Shown: positions 16,082-25,713, counted from the first letter of the stretch. The stretch is 64,000 nt of DNA from Phytopseudomonas dryadis (GCF_004327355.1 NZ_QJUM01000005.1:1-64000), one strand, 5' to 3'. Notes: a model not told the origin generated them from the sequence alone. Numbers and translations: made by a program.

Positions 16082-16283
16082 GGGCTTAGGCAAACCGCTT
16101 TTTGCGGGCCACATGCTTGACTGACTGGCACCAGGCGCCCTCTGCCCAGCTCCTCTCCGGAGTGGAGAAGGGTGAATGGCGATGGCGTTTGTTGCGGCCC
16201 CCGGAACGGGTCAGACCCGGCGGTTTCGCGTAACATACCCGGTCACGGGCGCAAGGAGCGGCATTTGCGCCATGGCTCATGAG

Positions 16284-16300
16284 CTGGCATAACACTTGCT
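16284..16300 (+). promoter_or_regulatory. Sigma-54 promoter of fliLMNOPQR-flhB
   Basis: ctggcataacacttgct has GG at 16286-16287 and GC at 16298-16299, ten bases apart, with TTGCT at the -12. The fliL start lies 51 bp downstream. Confidence 0.85.
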
Positions 16301-16350
16301 CTCAACCCTTTGATAGCGGAAGGATCTCCGCTCAGTGACGGATTTTTGGC

Positions 16351-16878
16351 ATGGCTAAGAAGAACGCGCCACCCGCTGCCGCCCCTGCCGAGACAGGTGG
16401 CAAGCCAGCGGGCAAGTTGAAGCTCATCCTCGTGATCGTCCTGGCGCTGCTGGTGGCGGTGGGCTTGTCGATCGGCGGGACCTGGTTCTTCCTCAGCAAG
16501 GGCGAGGCCAGGAACGAATCCCAGGAGGACGCCGCGCAGGGCGCGACACCGGTCAAGCAGCCGGCGATCTACGAGGAATTGGCCCCGGCCTTCGTGGTCA
16601 ACTTCACGCAGAACGGCCGTGCCCGCTACATGCAGGTCAGCGTGGCGCTGATGGCCCGCGACCAGGCGGCGCTGGATGCGCTCAAGGTGAACATGCCGGT
16701 GTTGCGCAACAACCTGGTAATGCTGTTTTCCAGCCAGGACTTCGACACCCTGGTCACCCCGGTCGGCAAGGAAATGCTGCGCCAGCAGGCCACCGCCAGC
16801 GTGCAGGAACTGGCGCAGAAAGAGACGGGCAAGCTGGTCGTCGAGCAAGTGCTGTTCACCAACCTCGTGTTGCAATAG
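16351..16878 (+). CDS. fliL: Flagellar basal-body-associated protein FliL
   Basis: 175 residues: a short basic cytoplasmic end (MAKKNAPPAAAP...), one membrane span at about 27-50 (LILVIVLALLVAVGLSIGG) and a periplasmic FliL domain (about 70-175, PAFVVNFTQNGRARYMQVSV). FliL surrounds stator units and supports torque or swarming. It heads the third flagellar block, directly behind the sigma-54 promoter, and is 15 bp from fliM. Confidence 0.94.
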   Translation: MAKKNAPPAAAPAETGGKPAGKLKLILVIVLALLVAVGLSIGGTWFFLSKGEARNESQEDAAQGATPVKQPAIYEELAPAFVVNFTQNGRARYMQVSVALMARDQAALDALKVNMPVLRNNLVMLFSSQDFDTLVTPVGKEMLRQQATASVQELAQKETGKLVVEQVLFTNLVLQ

Positions 16879-16893
16879 GGCGGGAGTCCGATC

Positions 16894-17865
16894 ATGGCTG
16901 TGCAAGACCTGCTGTCCCAGGACGAGATCGACGCGCTGTTGCATGGCGTCGACGACGGCCTGGTCGAACCCGAGGATTCCGTCGAGCCGGGTAGCGTCAA
17001 GCAGTACGACCTGACCAGTCAGGACCGCATCGTGCGCGGGCGCATGCCGACCCTGGAGATGATCAACGAGCGTTTTGCCCGCTACACCCGCATCAGCATG
17101 TTCAACCTGCTGCGCCGCTCCGCGGATGTGGCCGTGGGTGGCGTGCAGGTGATGAAGTTCGGCGAGTACGTGCATTCGCTGTACGTGCCGACCAGCCTCA
17201 ATCTGGTGAAGATGAAGCCCCTGCGCGGCACCGGCCTGTTCATTCTCGACGCCAAGCTGGTGTTCAAGCTGGTCGACAATTTCTTCGGCGGCGACGGCCG
17301 CCACGCCAAGATCGAAGGCCGCGAATTCACCCCCACCGAGCTGCGCGTGGTGCGCATGGTGCTGGACCAGGCGTTCATCGACCTGCGCGAGGCCTGGAAC
17401 GCGGTGATGGACATCCACTTCGAATACGTCGGCTCGGAGGTGAACCCGGCGCTGGCCAATATCGTCAGCCCGAGCGAGGTCATCGTGGTCTCGACCTTCC
17501 ACATCGAACTCGATGGCGGCGGCGGCGACCTGCACATCACCATGCCCTACGCCATGGTCGAGCCGATCCGCGAGATGCTCGATGCCGGCTTCCAGTCCGA
17601 TGTCGACGACCAGGACGAGCGCTGGGTCAAGGCCCTGCGCGAGGATATCCTCGAGGTCAGCGTGCCGCTCAGCGCCACGGTGGCGCGCCGCCAACTGAAG
17701 GTGCGAGACATCCTGCACATGCAGCCGGGCGACGTGATCCCGGTGGATCTGCCGGAACACATGGTGCTGCGCGCCAACGGCGTACCCTCGTTCAAGGTCA
17801 AGCTCGGCTCCCACAAGGGCAATTTGTCATTGCAGGTGCTCGAGCCGATCGAGCGCCAGCGCTAA
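16894..17865 (+). CDS. fliM: Flagellar motor switch protein FliM
   Basis: 323 residues. The N-terminus VQDLLSQDEIDALLHGVDD holds the CheY-P-binding motif (LSQDEIDALL). The middle CheC-like domain lacks phosphatase use, as in other FliM, and the C-terminal SpoA domain (about 245-320) packs with FliN in the C ring. GGxG is present in VDNFFGGDGRHAK. ATG 16894 follows gggagtc. Normal length and full domain order. Confidence 0.97.
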   Translation: MAVQDLLSQDEIDALLHGVDDGLVEPEDSVEPGSVKQYDLTSQDRIVRGRMPTLEMINERFARYTRISMFNLLRRSADVAVGGVQVMKFGEYVHSLYVPTSLNLVKMKPLRGTGLFILDAKLVFKLVDNFFGGDGRHAKIEGREFTPTELRVVRMVLDQAFIDLREAWNAVMDIHFEYVGSEVNPALANIVSPSEVIVVSTFHIELDGGGGDLHITMPYAMVEPIREMLDAGFQSDVDDQDERWVKALREDILEVSVPLSATVARRQLKVRDILHMQPGDVIPVDLPEHMVLRANGVPSFKVKLGSHKGNLSLQVLEPIERQR

Positions 17866-17925
17866 CCCCATTGCATGCCGCCACGCAGTGCGGCCCAACC
17901 GATAGACGCCAGCCGAGGTCGAACG

Positions 17926-18396
17926 ATGGCAGACGAGAACGAAAACACCACGCCCGAGGAACAGGCACTGGCCGATGAGTGGGCGGCAGCCCTGTCCGAA
18001 TCCGGCGACGCCGCCGGGCAGGACGACATCGATGCCATGCTGGCCGCCAGTGCGGACAGCAAGCCGGCCGCACCGCGGGCGCCGATGGAGGAGTTCGGCA
18101 GCATGCCGAAGGCCAATGCGCCGGTCAGCCTGGACGGACCCAACCTCGATGTGATCCTCGACATTCCCGTGTCCATCTCCATGGAAGTGGGCAATGCCGA
18201 TATCACCATCCGCAACCTGTTGCAGCTCAATCAGGGCTCGGTGATCGAGCTCGACCGCCTGGCCGGCGAGCCGCTCGACGTGTTGGTCAACGGCACGCTG
18301 ATCGCCCACGGCGAGGTGGTGGTGGTCAACGAGAAGTTCGGCATCCGCCTGACGGATGTGATCAGTCCGAGCGAACGTATCAAGAAGCTGCGCTGA
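17926..18396 (+). CDS. fliN: Flagellar motor switch protein FliN
   Basis: 156 residues from ATG 17926 ([19 protein letters not shown]); the frame is open further up, but this start fits homologues. The acidic, Ala-rich N-terminal half is typical of Pseudomonas FliN. The SpoA domain fills about 75-156 ([20 protein letters not shown] to [19 protein letters not shown]). FliN forms most of the C ring and docks FliH-FliI. The TGA overlaps the ATG of fliO by one base. Confidence 0.96.
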   Translation: MADENENTTPEEQALADEWAAALSESGDAAGQDDIDAMLAASADSKPAAPRAPMEEFGSMPKANAPVSLDGPNLDVILDIPVSISMEVGNADITIRNLLQLNQGSVIELDRLAGEPLDVLVNGTLIAHGEVVVVNEKFGIRLTDVISPSERIKKLR

Positions 18397-18830
18397 TGAA
18401 CATGAACCGAGCTCTTTTCCTGCTGGCGTGGCTGCCGTTGACGGCGTTCGCCGCCGAGCCCGCGGCCCATACGACCATGGCCGGCGACGGTATCGGCGGG
18501 CAACTGCTGCAACTGCTGCTCGGCCTGCTGCTGGTCATCGGCCTGATCTTTCTGCTCGCCTGGCTGATGCGCCGCGTGCAGCGCATGGGGCCGCGCGGCA
18601 GTGGCCAGGTGATCAAGATCGTCGCCACCCAGGCCCTGAGCCCGCGGGATCGGCTGGTGCTGGTGCAGATCGGCGGCGAGCAGGTGCTGCTGGGGCTGAC
18701 ACCGGGGCGCATCGCTTCCCTGCACGTGATGAACGAGCCGATTCACCTGCCCGACGCCGAGCCGGCCTCGACCGAGTTCGCCCAGCGCCTGAAGGAGCTG
18801 CTTGGCAAGGATCAGAAGGACAGATCGTGA
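18396..18830 (+). CDS. fliO: Flagellar export apparatus chaperone FliO
   Basis: 144 residues from ATG 18396, which shares its A with the fliN stop. A signal-like segment ([17 protein letters not shown]) is followed by one membrane span (about 34-54, [21 protein letters not shown]) and a cytoplasmic domain with [21 protein letters not shown] and [10 protein letters not shown], the FliO pattern. FliO helps FliP form its ring. Its stop TGA overlaps the GTG of fliP. Confidence 0.92.
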   Translation: MNMNRALFLLAWLPLTAFAAEPAAHTTMAGDGIGGQLLQLLLGLLLVIGLIFLLAWLMRRVQRMGPRGSGQVIKIVATQALSPRDRLVLVQIGGEQVLLGLTPGRIASLHVMNEPIHLPDAEPASTEFAQRLKELLGKDQKDRS

Positions 18831-19615
18831 CCACTCGCCTGCTGCTGGTACTGCTGCTGACCCTGGGCGCTTCGCTGGCTTTCGGCCAGGAGCCGCCTGC
18901 CGGCAGCCCGTTGTCGGGCCAGGGCGGCAACCCGCTGTCGATTCCGGCCATCACCCTGAGCACCGACGCCGAGGGCCAGCAGGAGTACTCGGTCAGCCTG
19001 CAGATCCTGCTGATCATGACCGCGCTGAGCTTCATCCCGGCGTTCGTCATGCTGATGACCAGCTTCACCCGCATCATCATCGTGTTTTCCATCCTGCGCC
19101 AGGCGCTGGGCCTGCAGCAGACCCCCTCGAACCAGATCCTCATCGGTCTGGCGCTGTTCCTGACGTTGTTCATCATGGCCCCGGTCTTCGATCAGATAAA
19201 CCGCGAGGCCCTGCAGCCCTACCTGAACGAGCAGTTGCCGGCGCAGCAGGCGATCGAGCGGGCCGAGGTGCCGATCAAGAGTTTCATGCTGGCGCAGACC
19301 CGCGAGAGCGATCTGGAGCTGTTCGTGCGCCTGTCCAAGCGCACCGACATCGCCACGCCGGAGCAGGCGCCGCTGACCATCCTGGTCCCGGCCTTCGTCA
19401 CCTCCGAGCTGAAGACCGCGTTCCAGATCGGCTTCATGATCTTCATTCCGTTCCTGATCATCGACATGGTCGTGGCCAGTATCCTCATGGCCATGGGCAT
19501 GATGATGCTGTCGCCGCTGATCATTTCCCTGCCGTTCAAGATCATGCTGTTCGTGCTGATCGACGGCTGGGCCTTGATCATGGGCACGCTGGCCAGCAGT
19601 TTCGGCACCTTATAG
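18827..19615 (+). CDS. fliP: Flagellar export gate protein FliP
   Basis: 262 residues from GTG 18827 (overlapping GTGA with the fliO stop), beginning with a signal peptide ([19 protein letters not shown]). FliP is the main subunit of the FliP5-FliQ4-FliR1 export gate. Family blocks are clear: [20 protein letters not shown], and [20 protein letters not shown] near the end. Four membrane segments follow the signal. GTG is preferred because no ATG lies nearby in frame. Confidence 0.96.
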   Translation: MTTRLLLVLLLTLGASLAFGQEPPAGSPLSGQGGNPLSIPAITLSTDAEGQQEYSVSLQILLIMTALSFIPAFVMLMTSFTRIIIVFSILRQALGLQQTPSNQILIGLALFLTLFIMAPVFDQINREALQPYLNEQLPAQQAIERAEVPIKSFMLAQTRESDLELFVRLSKRTDIATPEQAPLTILVPAFVTSELKTAFQIGFMIFIPFLIIDMVVASILMAMGMMMLSPLIISLPFKIMLFVLIDGWALIMGTLASSFGTL

Positions 19616-19625
19616 CGAGGTTCAC

Positions 19626-19895
19626 ATGACCCCAGAAGTCGCCGTCGACCTGTTCCGCGAAGGGCTGTGGATGATCGCCCTGATGGTCGGTCTGCTGGTC
19701 ATGCCCAGCCTGCTGGTGGGCCTGCTGGTGGCCATGTTCCAGGCCGCCACGCAGATCAACGAGCAGACCCTGAGCTTTCTGCCGCGTCTGCTGGTGATGC
19801 TGCTCACCCTGATCTTCGCCGGGCCATGGGTCGTGCGTGAGTTGATGGAGTACACGCAGGCCCTGATCCTGAGCATTCCGCAGATGATCGGCTGA
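19626..19895 (+). CDS. fliQ: Flagellar export gate protein FliQ
   Basis: 89 residues, the standard size, with two membrane hairpin helices (about 15-38 and 55-75). It begins MTPEVAVDLFREGLWMIALM; QAATQINEQTLSFLPR is the family signature. Ten bp after fliP and 5 bp before fliR. Confidence 0.96.
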   Translation: MTPEVAVDLFREGLWMIALMVGLLVMPSLLVGLLVAMFQAATQINEQTLSFLPRLLVMLLTLIFAGPWVVRELMEYTQALILSIPQMIG

Positions 19896-19900
19896 GCGCG

Positions 19901-20677
19901 ATGCTTGAGCTGAGCGACGCACAGATCGGCGCCTGGGTCGGCAGTTTTCTGCTGCCCCTGTTCCGCATCGCCGCGCTGCTGATGGTGATGCCGATCATCG
20001 GCACGCAGCTGGTGCCCACCCGGGTGCGCCTGTACCTGGCGCTGGCCATCAGCATGGTGCTGGTCCCCAGCCTGCCGCCCATGCCGCAGGTCGACGCGAT
20101 CAGCCTGCAGGCCTTGCTGCTGATCGCCCAGGAAGTGCTGGTCGGGGTGATGCTGGGGTTCGTCCTGCAACTGTTCTTCCACGCCTTCGTGGTCGCCGGG
20201 CAGATTCTGGCGATGCAGATGGGCCTGGGCTTCGCCTCCATGGTCGACCCGGCCAATGGCGTCTCGGTGCCGGTGATCGGGCAGTTCTTCACCATGCTGG
20301 TGACCTTGCTGTTCCTGGCCATGAACGGCCACCTGGTGGTGTTCGAGGTGCTGGCCGAGAGCTTCGTCACCCTGCCGGTCGGCTCCGGGCTGCTCACCGA
20401 GCACTACTGGGAGCTGGCCAACAAGCTCGGCTGGGTGCTGGGGGCCGCGCTGATCCTGGTGCTGCCGGCGGTCACCGCGTTGCTGGTGGTCAACGTCGCC
20501 TTCGGCGTCATGACCCGGGCGGCGCCGCAACTGAACATCTTCTCCATCGGCTTCCCCCTGACCCTGGTGCTGGGGATGGTCATCGTGTGGATCTCCCTGG
20601 CCGATATCCTGGCGCACTACCAGGTTCTGGCCACCGAGGCCCTGATAATGTTGCGTGAAATGGCGAGGGCGGGCTGA
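19901..20677 (+). CDS. fliR: Flagellar export gate protein FliR
   Basis: 258 residues, several hydrophobic segments. FliR contributes one subunit to the export gate and contacts FlhB. Conserved stretches include FRIAALLMVMPIIGTQLVP, QIGLGFASMVDP-like MQMGLGFASMVDPANG, and the C-terminal AAPQLNIFSIGFPLTL. The start ATG lies 5 bp after fliQ; flhB follows after 2 bp, in the order fliPQR-flhB known in most flagellar operons. Confidence 0.96.
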   Translation: MLELSDAQIGAWVGSFLLPLFRIAALLMVMPIIGTQLVPTRVRLYLALAISMVLVPSLPPMPQVDAISLQALLLIAQEVLVGVMLGFVLQLFFHAFVVAGQILAMQMGLGFASMVDPANGVSVPVIGQFFTMLVTLLFLAMNGHLVVFEVLAESFVTLPVGSGLLTEHYWELANKLGWVLGAALILVLPAVTALLVVNVAFGVMTRAAPQLNIFSIGFPLTLVLGMVIVWISLADILAHYQVLATEALIMLREMARAG

Positions 20678-20679
20678 GC

Positions 20680-21816
20680 ATGGCCGAATCCGAAAGCGGC
20701 GCCGACAAAAGCGAAGAACCCACGGAGAAACGCCGCCGTGAGTCACGGGAAAAAGGCCAGATCGCGCGTTCGCGCGAGCTGAACACCTTCGCCATCATGC
20801 TCGCCGGCACCGGCGGGCTGCTGGCTTCGGGCGGCAGCCTGGGAGCCGCCCTGCTGGAAATCATGCGCGGCAACTTCGCCCTGCCGCGCGAGGTATTGAT
20901 GGAGGAGCGCAGCATGGCGCTGTGGCTGGCGGCCTCCGGCCAGGTGGCCCTGGAGGCACTGCTGCCGCTGCTGGTGATCCTGCTGATCGCCTCGATCATC
21001 GGGCCCATCGCCCTCGGTGGCTGGCTGTTCTCGGCCAAGGCCATGGCGCCCAAGTTCAGCCGCATGAATCCGCTGGCAGGCCTCAAGCGCATGTTCTCGG
21101 TGAAGGCGCTGGTGGAACTGCTCAAGGCCCTGGGCAAGTTCGTCCTGATCCTGCTGGTGGCCCTGGTCGTATTGTCGGCCGACCGTGACGATCTGCTGGC
21201 GATCGCCAACGAACCCATCGAGTCGGCCATCATGCATGCCGCCCAGGTGGTCGGCTGGAGCGCCCTGTGGATGTCCTGCGGGTTGATCCTGATCGCCGCG
21301 GTGGACGTGCCGTTCCAGCTCTGGGACAACAACCAGAAGCTGAAGATGACCAAGCAGGAAGTACGCGACGAATACAAGGACAGCGAGGGCAAGCCCGAGG
21401 TCAAGCAGCGTATCCGCCAGCTGCAGCGGGAGATGACCGAGCGGCGCATGATGCAGGCCGTGCCCCAGGCCGATGTGGTGATCACCAACCCGACCCACTT
21501 CGCCGTGGCCCTGAAATACGATCCGGAAAAAGGCCAGGCCCCGGTGCTGCTGGCCAAGGGGGGCGACTTCACCGCGCTGAAGATCCGCGAGATCGCCCAG
21601 GAGCACAATGTCATGCTGCTGGAGTCGCCGGCCCTGGCGCGTTCGATCTATCACACCACGGAACTGGACCAGGAGATCCCGGCCGGTCTGTACCTGGCCG
21701 TGGCCCAGGTGCTGGCCTACGTCTACCAGATCCGCCAGTACCAGGCCGGCAAGGGCAAGCGTCCGGCGCCGCTGAACGACCTGCCGATCCCGCCGGACCT
21801 GCGCCGCGACGAATAG
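20680..21816 (+). CDS. flhB: Flagellar export switch protein FlhB
   Basis: 378 residues. Four membrane spans lie in about 35-210; the cytoplasmic part carries the self-cleavage site NPTH at 270-273 (VVITNPTHFAVALKY), which splits FlhB between Asn and Pro and permits the change from hook to filament export. The N-terminus EPTEKRRRESREKGQIARSR is typical. It closes the third flagellar block; in P. aeruginosa flhA follows after two small genes, but here a REPIN array and a 20-kb metabolic island intervene. Confidence 0.97.
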   Translation: MAESESGADKSEEPTEKRRRESREKGQIARSRELNTFAIMLAGTGGLLASGGSLGAALLEIMRGNFALPREVLMEERSMALWLAASGQVALEALLPLLVILLIASIIGPIALGGWLFSAKAMAPKFSRMNPLAGLKRMFSVKALVELLKALGKFVLILLVALVVLSADRDDLLAIANEPIESAIMHAAQVVGWSALWMSCGLILIAAVDVPFQLWDNNQKLKMTKQEVRDEYKDSEGKPEVKQRIRQLQREMTERRMMQAVPQADVVITNPTHFAVALKYDPEKGQAPVLLAKGGDFTALKIREIAQEHNVMLLESPALARSIYHTTELDQEIPAGLYLAVAQVLAYVYQIRQYQAGKGKRPAPLNDLPIPPDLRRDE

Positions 21817-21825
21817 CGCCACGGC

Positions 21826-22635
21826 ACGGATTCTGCGGGGTGGCCGCCATCGCATCGCGCCGGGGGCGACGCTCCTACACGGGCGGTGGTTTGCCGCGAT
21901 CCCGTAGGGGCCGCGCCCCCGCGGCGAACGGTGTCCATACCACGGATTCTGCGGGGTGGCCGCCATCGCATCGCGCCGGGGTCGGCGCTCCTACACGGTC
22001 GGTGGTTGGCCGCGACCCCGTAGGAGCCGCGCCCCCGCGGCGAATGGCGGCCATACCACGGATTTTGCGGGGTGGCCGCCATCGCATCGCGCCGGGGTCG
22101 GCGCTCCTACACGGGCGGTGATTTGCCGCGATCCCGTAGGGGCCGCGCTCCCGCGGCGAATGGCGGCCATGCCACGGATTCTGCGGGGTGGCCGCCATCG
22201 CATCGCGCCGGGGTCGGCGCTCCTACACGGTCGGTGGTTGGCCGCGATCCCGTAGGAGCCGCGCCCCCGCGGCGAACGGTGGCCATACCACGGATTCTGC
22301 GGGGTGGCCGCCATCGCATCGCGCCGGGGTCGGCGCTCCTACACGGTCGGTGGTTGGCCGCGACCCCGTAGGAGCCGCGCCCCCGCGGCGAATGGCGGCC
22401 ACACCACGGATTCTGCGGGGTGGCCGCCATCGCATCGCGCCGGGGTCGGCGCTCCTACACGGGCGGTGGTTGGCCGCGACCCCGTAGGAGCCGCGCCCCC
22501 GCGGCGAATGGCGGCCATACCACGGATTTTGCGGGGTGGCCGCCATCGCATCGCGCCGGGGTCGGCGCTCCTACACGGGCGGTGGTTTGCCGCGATCCCG
22601 TAGGAGCCGCGACCCCGCGGCGAATGGCGGCCGCG
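21826..22635. repeat. Tandem REPIN array, 116-bp period
   Basis: Six complete inverted REP doublets of 91 bp (21904-21994, 22020-22110, 22136-22226, 22252-22342, 22368-22458, 22484-22574) begin with gtaggrgccgcg and end with gcgctcctac. A half unit stands at each end (to 21878, and from 22600). Separating segments of 25 bp come in close variants (acggtcggtggttggccgcg versus acgggcggtggtttgccgcg). Each doublet can fold into a long hairpin with tggcggcca/tggccgcca arms. The array lies in the convergent gap between flhB and the phosphoketolase gene. Open frames inside it are repeat artefacts. Confidence 0.95.
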
Positions 22636-22721
22636 ACGCGGTTTGGCCTGAAACAAGGTAATTCGGGGCGACCAGCGGTCATGACCGCCGGCTGCCGTGC
22701 TGTGTCAGCCTTGCGTGCCCC

Positions 22722-25214
22722 TCAGGCGTCGGTGAAGGTCTGCCCGCGGGCATGTCCCTTGGCCAGTGGCGGCGGGGCGGTCGGTTGCTCGAAATCATCC
22801 GTCCAATGCCAGTTGCGGATTTCCGGCAGGTCTTCGAAGTGCTCACGGATGTAGCTGTGGTGCTCGCGCAGTTTGCGCTGGAACAGATCGATCGCATCGC
22901 TGGCCTGGGCGCGCAGGCGGGGCACGTACTTGAGCGCTTCGCTGGCCAGCTGGTAGCGGCTGAGGTCGTTCAGCACCACCATGTCGAACGGGGTGGTGGT
23001 GGTACCTTGATCGGAAAAACCGCGGACATGGAAGCGGGCCTCGTTGGCCCGGCCATGGACCATGGAGTGGATGACCCAGGTCGAGCCGTGGAAGGCGAAG
23101 ATCACCGGCACGTCCCGGGTGAACAGGGCTTCGAAGCTGGCGTCGTCGAGGCCGTGGGGGCGATCCCGCGGCGAGGCGAGGATGCCCAGGTCGACCACGT
23201 TGACCAGGCGCACCTTGATCCCCGGCACATGCTTCTGCAGCAGCCATGAGGCGGCCACCGCTTCCGTGGTGGGCACGTCGCCGGCGCAGGCCAGCACGAT
23301 GTCCGGCTCGCCGCCGCCGTCGCTGCTGGCGAAGTCCCAGATCGACGCGCCGCGCGAGCAGTGCTCCAGGGCCGCTTCGAAGTCCAGCCACTGAAAGTCC
23401 GGCTGTTTGCCGCAGGTCACCACGTTGATGTAGTTGCGGCTGCGCAGGCAGTGGTCGAACACGTTGACCAGGCAGTTGGAGTCCGGCGGGTAGTAGATGC
23501 GCACCACCTCCGAGCGGCGTTGCAGGACGTTGTCGACGAAGCCGGTGGATTGATGGCTGAAGCCATTGTGGTCATTGCGCCAGGCGTGGCTGGTGATCAG
23601 GATGTTCAGCGACGCCAGCGGCTTGCGCCAGGGAAACTCGCGGCATTGCTGCAGCCATTTGGCATGCTGGGTGACCATCGAATCGACGACCTGGGCGAAG
23701 GCCTCGTAGGTCGACCACATGCCATGCCGCCCGGTGAGCAGATAGCCTTCCAGCCAGCCTTCGCACAGGTGTTCGCTGAGCACTTCCATGACCCGGCCGT
23801 CCATCGCCAGTTGATCGTCCAGTTCCAGCAGCGGGCCGGAGGCGGTGCGGGAAGAGGCTTCGAACACCGCGTTGAGGCGGTTGGAATTGGTTTCGTCGGG
23901 ACTGAACATCCTGAAGTTGCGCGGGTTGCGGCGGATCACGTCGCGCAGGAACTCGCCCAGCTTGCGCGGCGCCTCGGCGATCACCTGGCCGGGGGCCGGT
24001 ACTGCCAGCGAGTATTCGCCGAAGGCGGGCAGATCCAGGGCGGTCAGTAGCCGCCCGCCGTTGGCGTGGGGCACCGCGCCGAGGCGCAGGTGGGCGGGCG
24101 GGTTGAGCCCGTCGAGATCGGCCGCCGGCACGCCGTTGTCGTCGAACAGGCTGTGGGGTTCGTAGCTGCGCAGCCAGGCCTCCAGCAAGGCCAGGTGCTG
24201 CGGGTCTTCCCGCACCCCCGCCAGGGGCACCTGATGGGCGCGGAAGGTGCCGGACACCGGCAGGCCGTCGACCTCGATCGGCCCGGTCCAGCCTTTGGGG
24301 GAGCGCAGGATGATCATCGGCCAGCGGCCGACCCGCGGCAGATCCTGGTCGCGGGCCTGGGCCTGCAACTGGCGAATCCGCTGGTAGCTGTCGGACAGGG
24401 CGGCGGCGAAGCGTTGGTGCATGCCGGGCAGGTCGTCGCCGGCGACGATGATCGGCTCGTAGCCGCGGCCCTGGTAGAGCTGGATCAGGTCGGCGTCATC
24501 GGTACGCGCCTCGACGGTCGGGCCGGAGATCTTGTAGCCGTTCAGGTGCAGGATCGGCAGCACCGCGCCGTCCTTGCGCGGATCGAGGAAGCGAATGCTT
24601 TTCCAGCTGCCTTCCAGCGGGCAGGTTTCCGCTTCGCCGTCGCCGATCACGCAGACCGCCACCAGCTCGGGGTTGTCGAACACGGTGCCGAAGGCATGCA
24701 TCAGCGAGTAGCCCAGTTCGCCCCCCTCGTGCAGCGAGTTCGGTGTGTGCGGCCCACAGTGGCTGGGCACGCCGCCGGGGGTCGAGAACGAACGGAAAAA
24801 GCGGCGCATGCCGTCGGCGTCACGGCTGATCTGCGGGTGGACTTCGCTGTAGGTGCCCTCCAGCCAGGCGCAGGCGTTGAGGGTCGGGCCGCCGTGGCCG
24901 GGGCCGGAGAGAAACAGCATCTCCACGTTTTCGCGGCCGATCAGGTGGTTGAGGTGGGCATAGATGAAGTTCTGACCGGCCGAGGTGCCCCAGTGGCCGA
25001 GCAGGCGTGGCTTGATGTGCTCGGCCTTCAGCGGCTCCTGCAGCAGCGCGTTGTCCTGCAGGTAGATCTGCCCCACGCAGAGGTAATTGGCCGCCTGCCA
25101 GTAGCGCTGGATGACCGCCAGTTGCCGATCGTCGAGCGCCGGCTTGTCGGCGGCAGGCGGTACGGGGGAGGGCGTGGTATCGGCACTGGAAAGGTCGGGA
25201 TTGAAATGGAACAC
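22722..25214 (-). CDS. xfp: Phosphoketolase (xylulose-5-P / fructose-6-P)
   Basis: 830 residues from GTG 25214, chosen because aggag stands 8 bases upstream and the protein then begins FHFNPDLSS; an open frame extends further but with poor codon use. The thiamine-diphosphate enzyme splits xylulose-5-phosphate (and often fructose-6-phosphate) with phosphate into acetyl-phosphate plus glyceraldehyde-3-phosphate or erythrose-4-phosphate. SGPGHGGP (about 103-110), the cofactor motif GDGEAET (191-197) and GTSAGQNFIYAH are visible, and length is normal. The genes for phosphate acyltransferase and acetate kinase, users of acetyl-phosphate, lie 11 kb away in the same island. Substrate preference cannot be read from sequence. 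Confidence 0.95.
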   Translation of the reverse strand: MFHFNPDLSSADTTPSPVPPAADKPALDDRQLAVIQRYWQAANYLCVGQIYLQDNALLQEPLKAEHIKPRLLGHWGTSAGQNFIYAHLNHLIGRENVEMLFLSGPGHGGPTLNACAWLEGTYSEVHPQISRDADGMRRFFRSFSTPGGVPSHCGPHTPNSLHEGGELGYSLMHAFGTVFDNPELVAVCVIGDGEAETCPLEGSWKSIRFLDPRKDGAVLPILHLNGYKISGPTVEARTDDADLIQLYQGRGYEPIIVAGDDLPGMHQRFAAALSDSYQRIRQLQAQARDQDLPRVGRWPMIILRSPKGWTGPIEVDGLPVSGTFRAHQVPLAGVREDPQHLALLEAWLRSYEPHSLFDDNGVPAADLDGLNPPAHLRLGAVPHANGGRLLTALDLPAFGEYSLAVPAPGQVIAEAPRKLGEFLRDVIRRNPRNFRMFSPDETNSNRLNAVFEASSRTASGPLLELDDQLAMDGRVMEVLSEHLCEGWLEGYLLTGRHGMWSTYEAFAQVVDSMVTQHAKWLQQCREFPWRKPLASLNILITSHAWRNDHNGFSHQSTGFVDNVLQRRSEVVRIYYPPDSNCLVNVFDHCLRSRNYINVVTCGKQPDFQWLDFEAALEHCSRGASIWDFASSDGGGEPDIVLACAGDVPTTEAVAASWLLQKHVPGIKVRLVNVVDLGILASPRDRPHGLDDASFEALFTRDVPVIFAFHGSTWVIHSMVHGRANEARFHVRGFSDQGTTTTPFDMVVLNDLSRYQLASEALKYVPRLRAQASDAIDLFQRKLREHHSYIREHFEDLPEIRNWHWTDDFEQPTAPPPLAKGHARGQTFTDA

Positions 25215-25494
25215 GGGCAACTCCTGTCGGGCTGTGGTGGTTCGTTCGAGGCGTTGGGCGCCAGGTCGTGCCCGGCGTCCGCGGTCACGACCTGTCCGCC
25301 ATCGCCTGGCGGCGCACCGGTACGACTGGATCCGGCGAGGATGGTGTGTCACCAGTGTAGGCACGAACGCGGCATCCGTTTCGATCGACCGCCGCACGGC
25401 GAGCGGAGCGCATGGGCTCGCCTGGACGGCTCAGGCACCAACGCCCCCGCCATGACGGGCGCGCCGCTGGAGCCGCATCAGTAGCGCACGGACG

Positions 25495-25713
25495 TTACAG
25501 TTGCTTGATGCTTTGCACCTGATCCTTGTTGATGCGGTTCGACTTGCCGTCCAGTTGCCGGAATTCGTAGAAGCCGGTCTTTTTATCGAATTTGGGCTTG
25601 TCCAGCGTCTGCAGTTCCTGGCCGTCGTTGAGAATGATCAGCGAAGGCGTGGAGCAGCCGCTCAACAGGGCGGCGAGGGCAACGGCAGAGAGGATGATGG
25701 CGAATTGTTTCAT
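25495..25713 (-). CDS. YgdI/YgdR-family small lipoprotein
   Basis: 72 residues with signal peptide and lipobox LLSGC (Cys20), then a compact SH3-like domain with LIILNDGQELQTLDKPKFD and FRQLDGKSNRINKDQVQSIKQL. This is the YgdI/YgdR (DUF903) family of small lipoproteins of unknown role. Ser at +2 favours the outer membrane. It sits between the ABC permease and the phosphoketolase gene on the same strand; the 280-bp gap to xfp leaves space for a separate promoter. Confidence 0.9.
   Translation of the reverse strand: MKQFAIILSAVALAALLSGCSTPSLIILNDGQELQTLDKPKFDKKTGFYEFRQLDGKSNRINKDQVQSIKQL

Noticed and set aside
21826..22635. CRISPR array
   Set aside because: The repeated part is 91 bp and internally palindromic, and the 25-bp spacers are near-identical variants of one sequence. 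No cas gene is present.
21830..22650. Overlapping open frames of about 100 codons on both strands (peptides such as MAAIASRRGRRSYTGG) behind flhB
   Set aside because: They repeat every 116 bp and follow exactly the REPIN units; the repeat unit simply lacks stops in several frames. No start site or protein family fits.
22674..22687. gcggtcatgaccgc palindrome as terminator of the phosphoketolase gene
   Set aside because: A 7-bp perfect palindrome without loop or T run on the minus strand; could be a binding site, but nothing supports a terminator.
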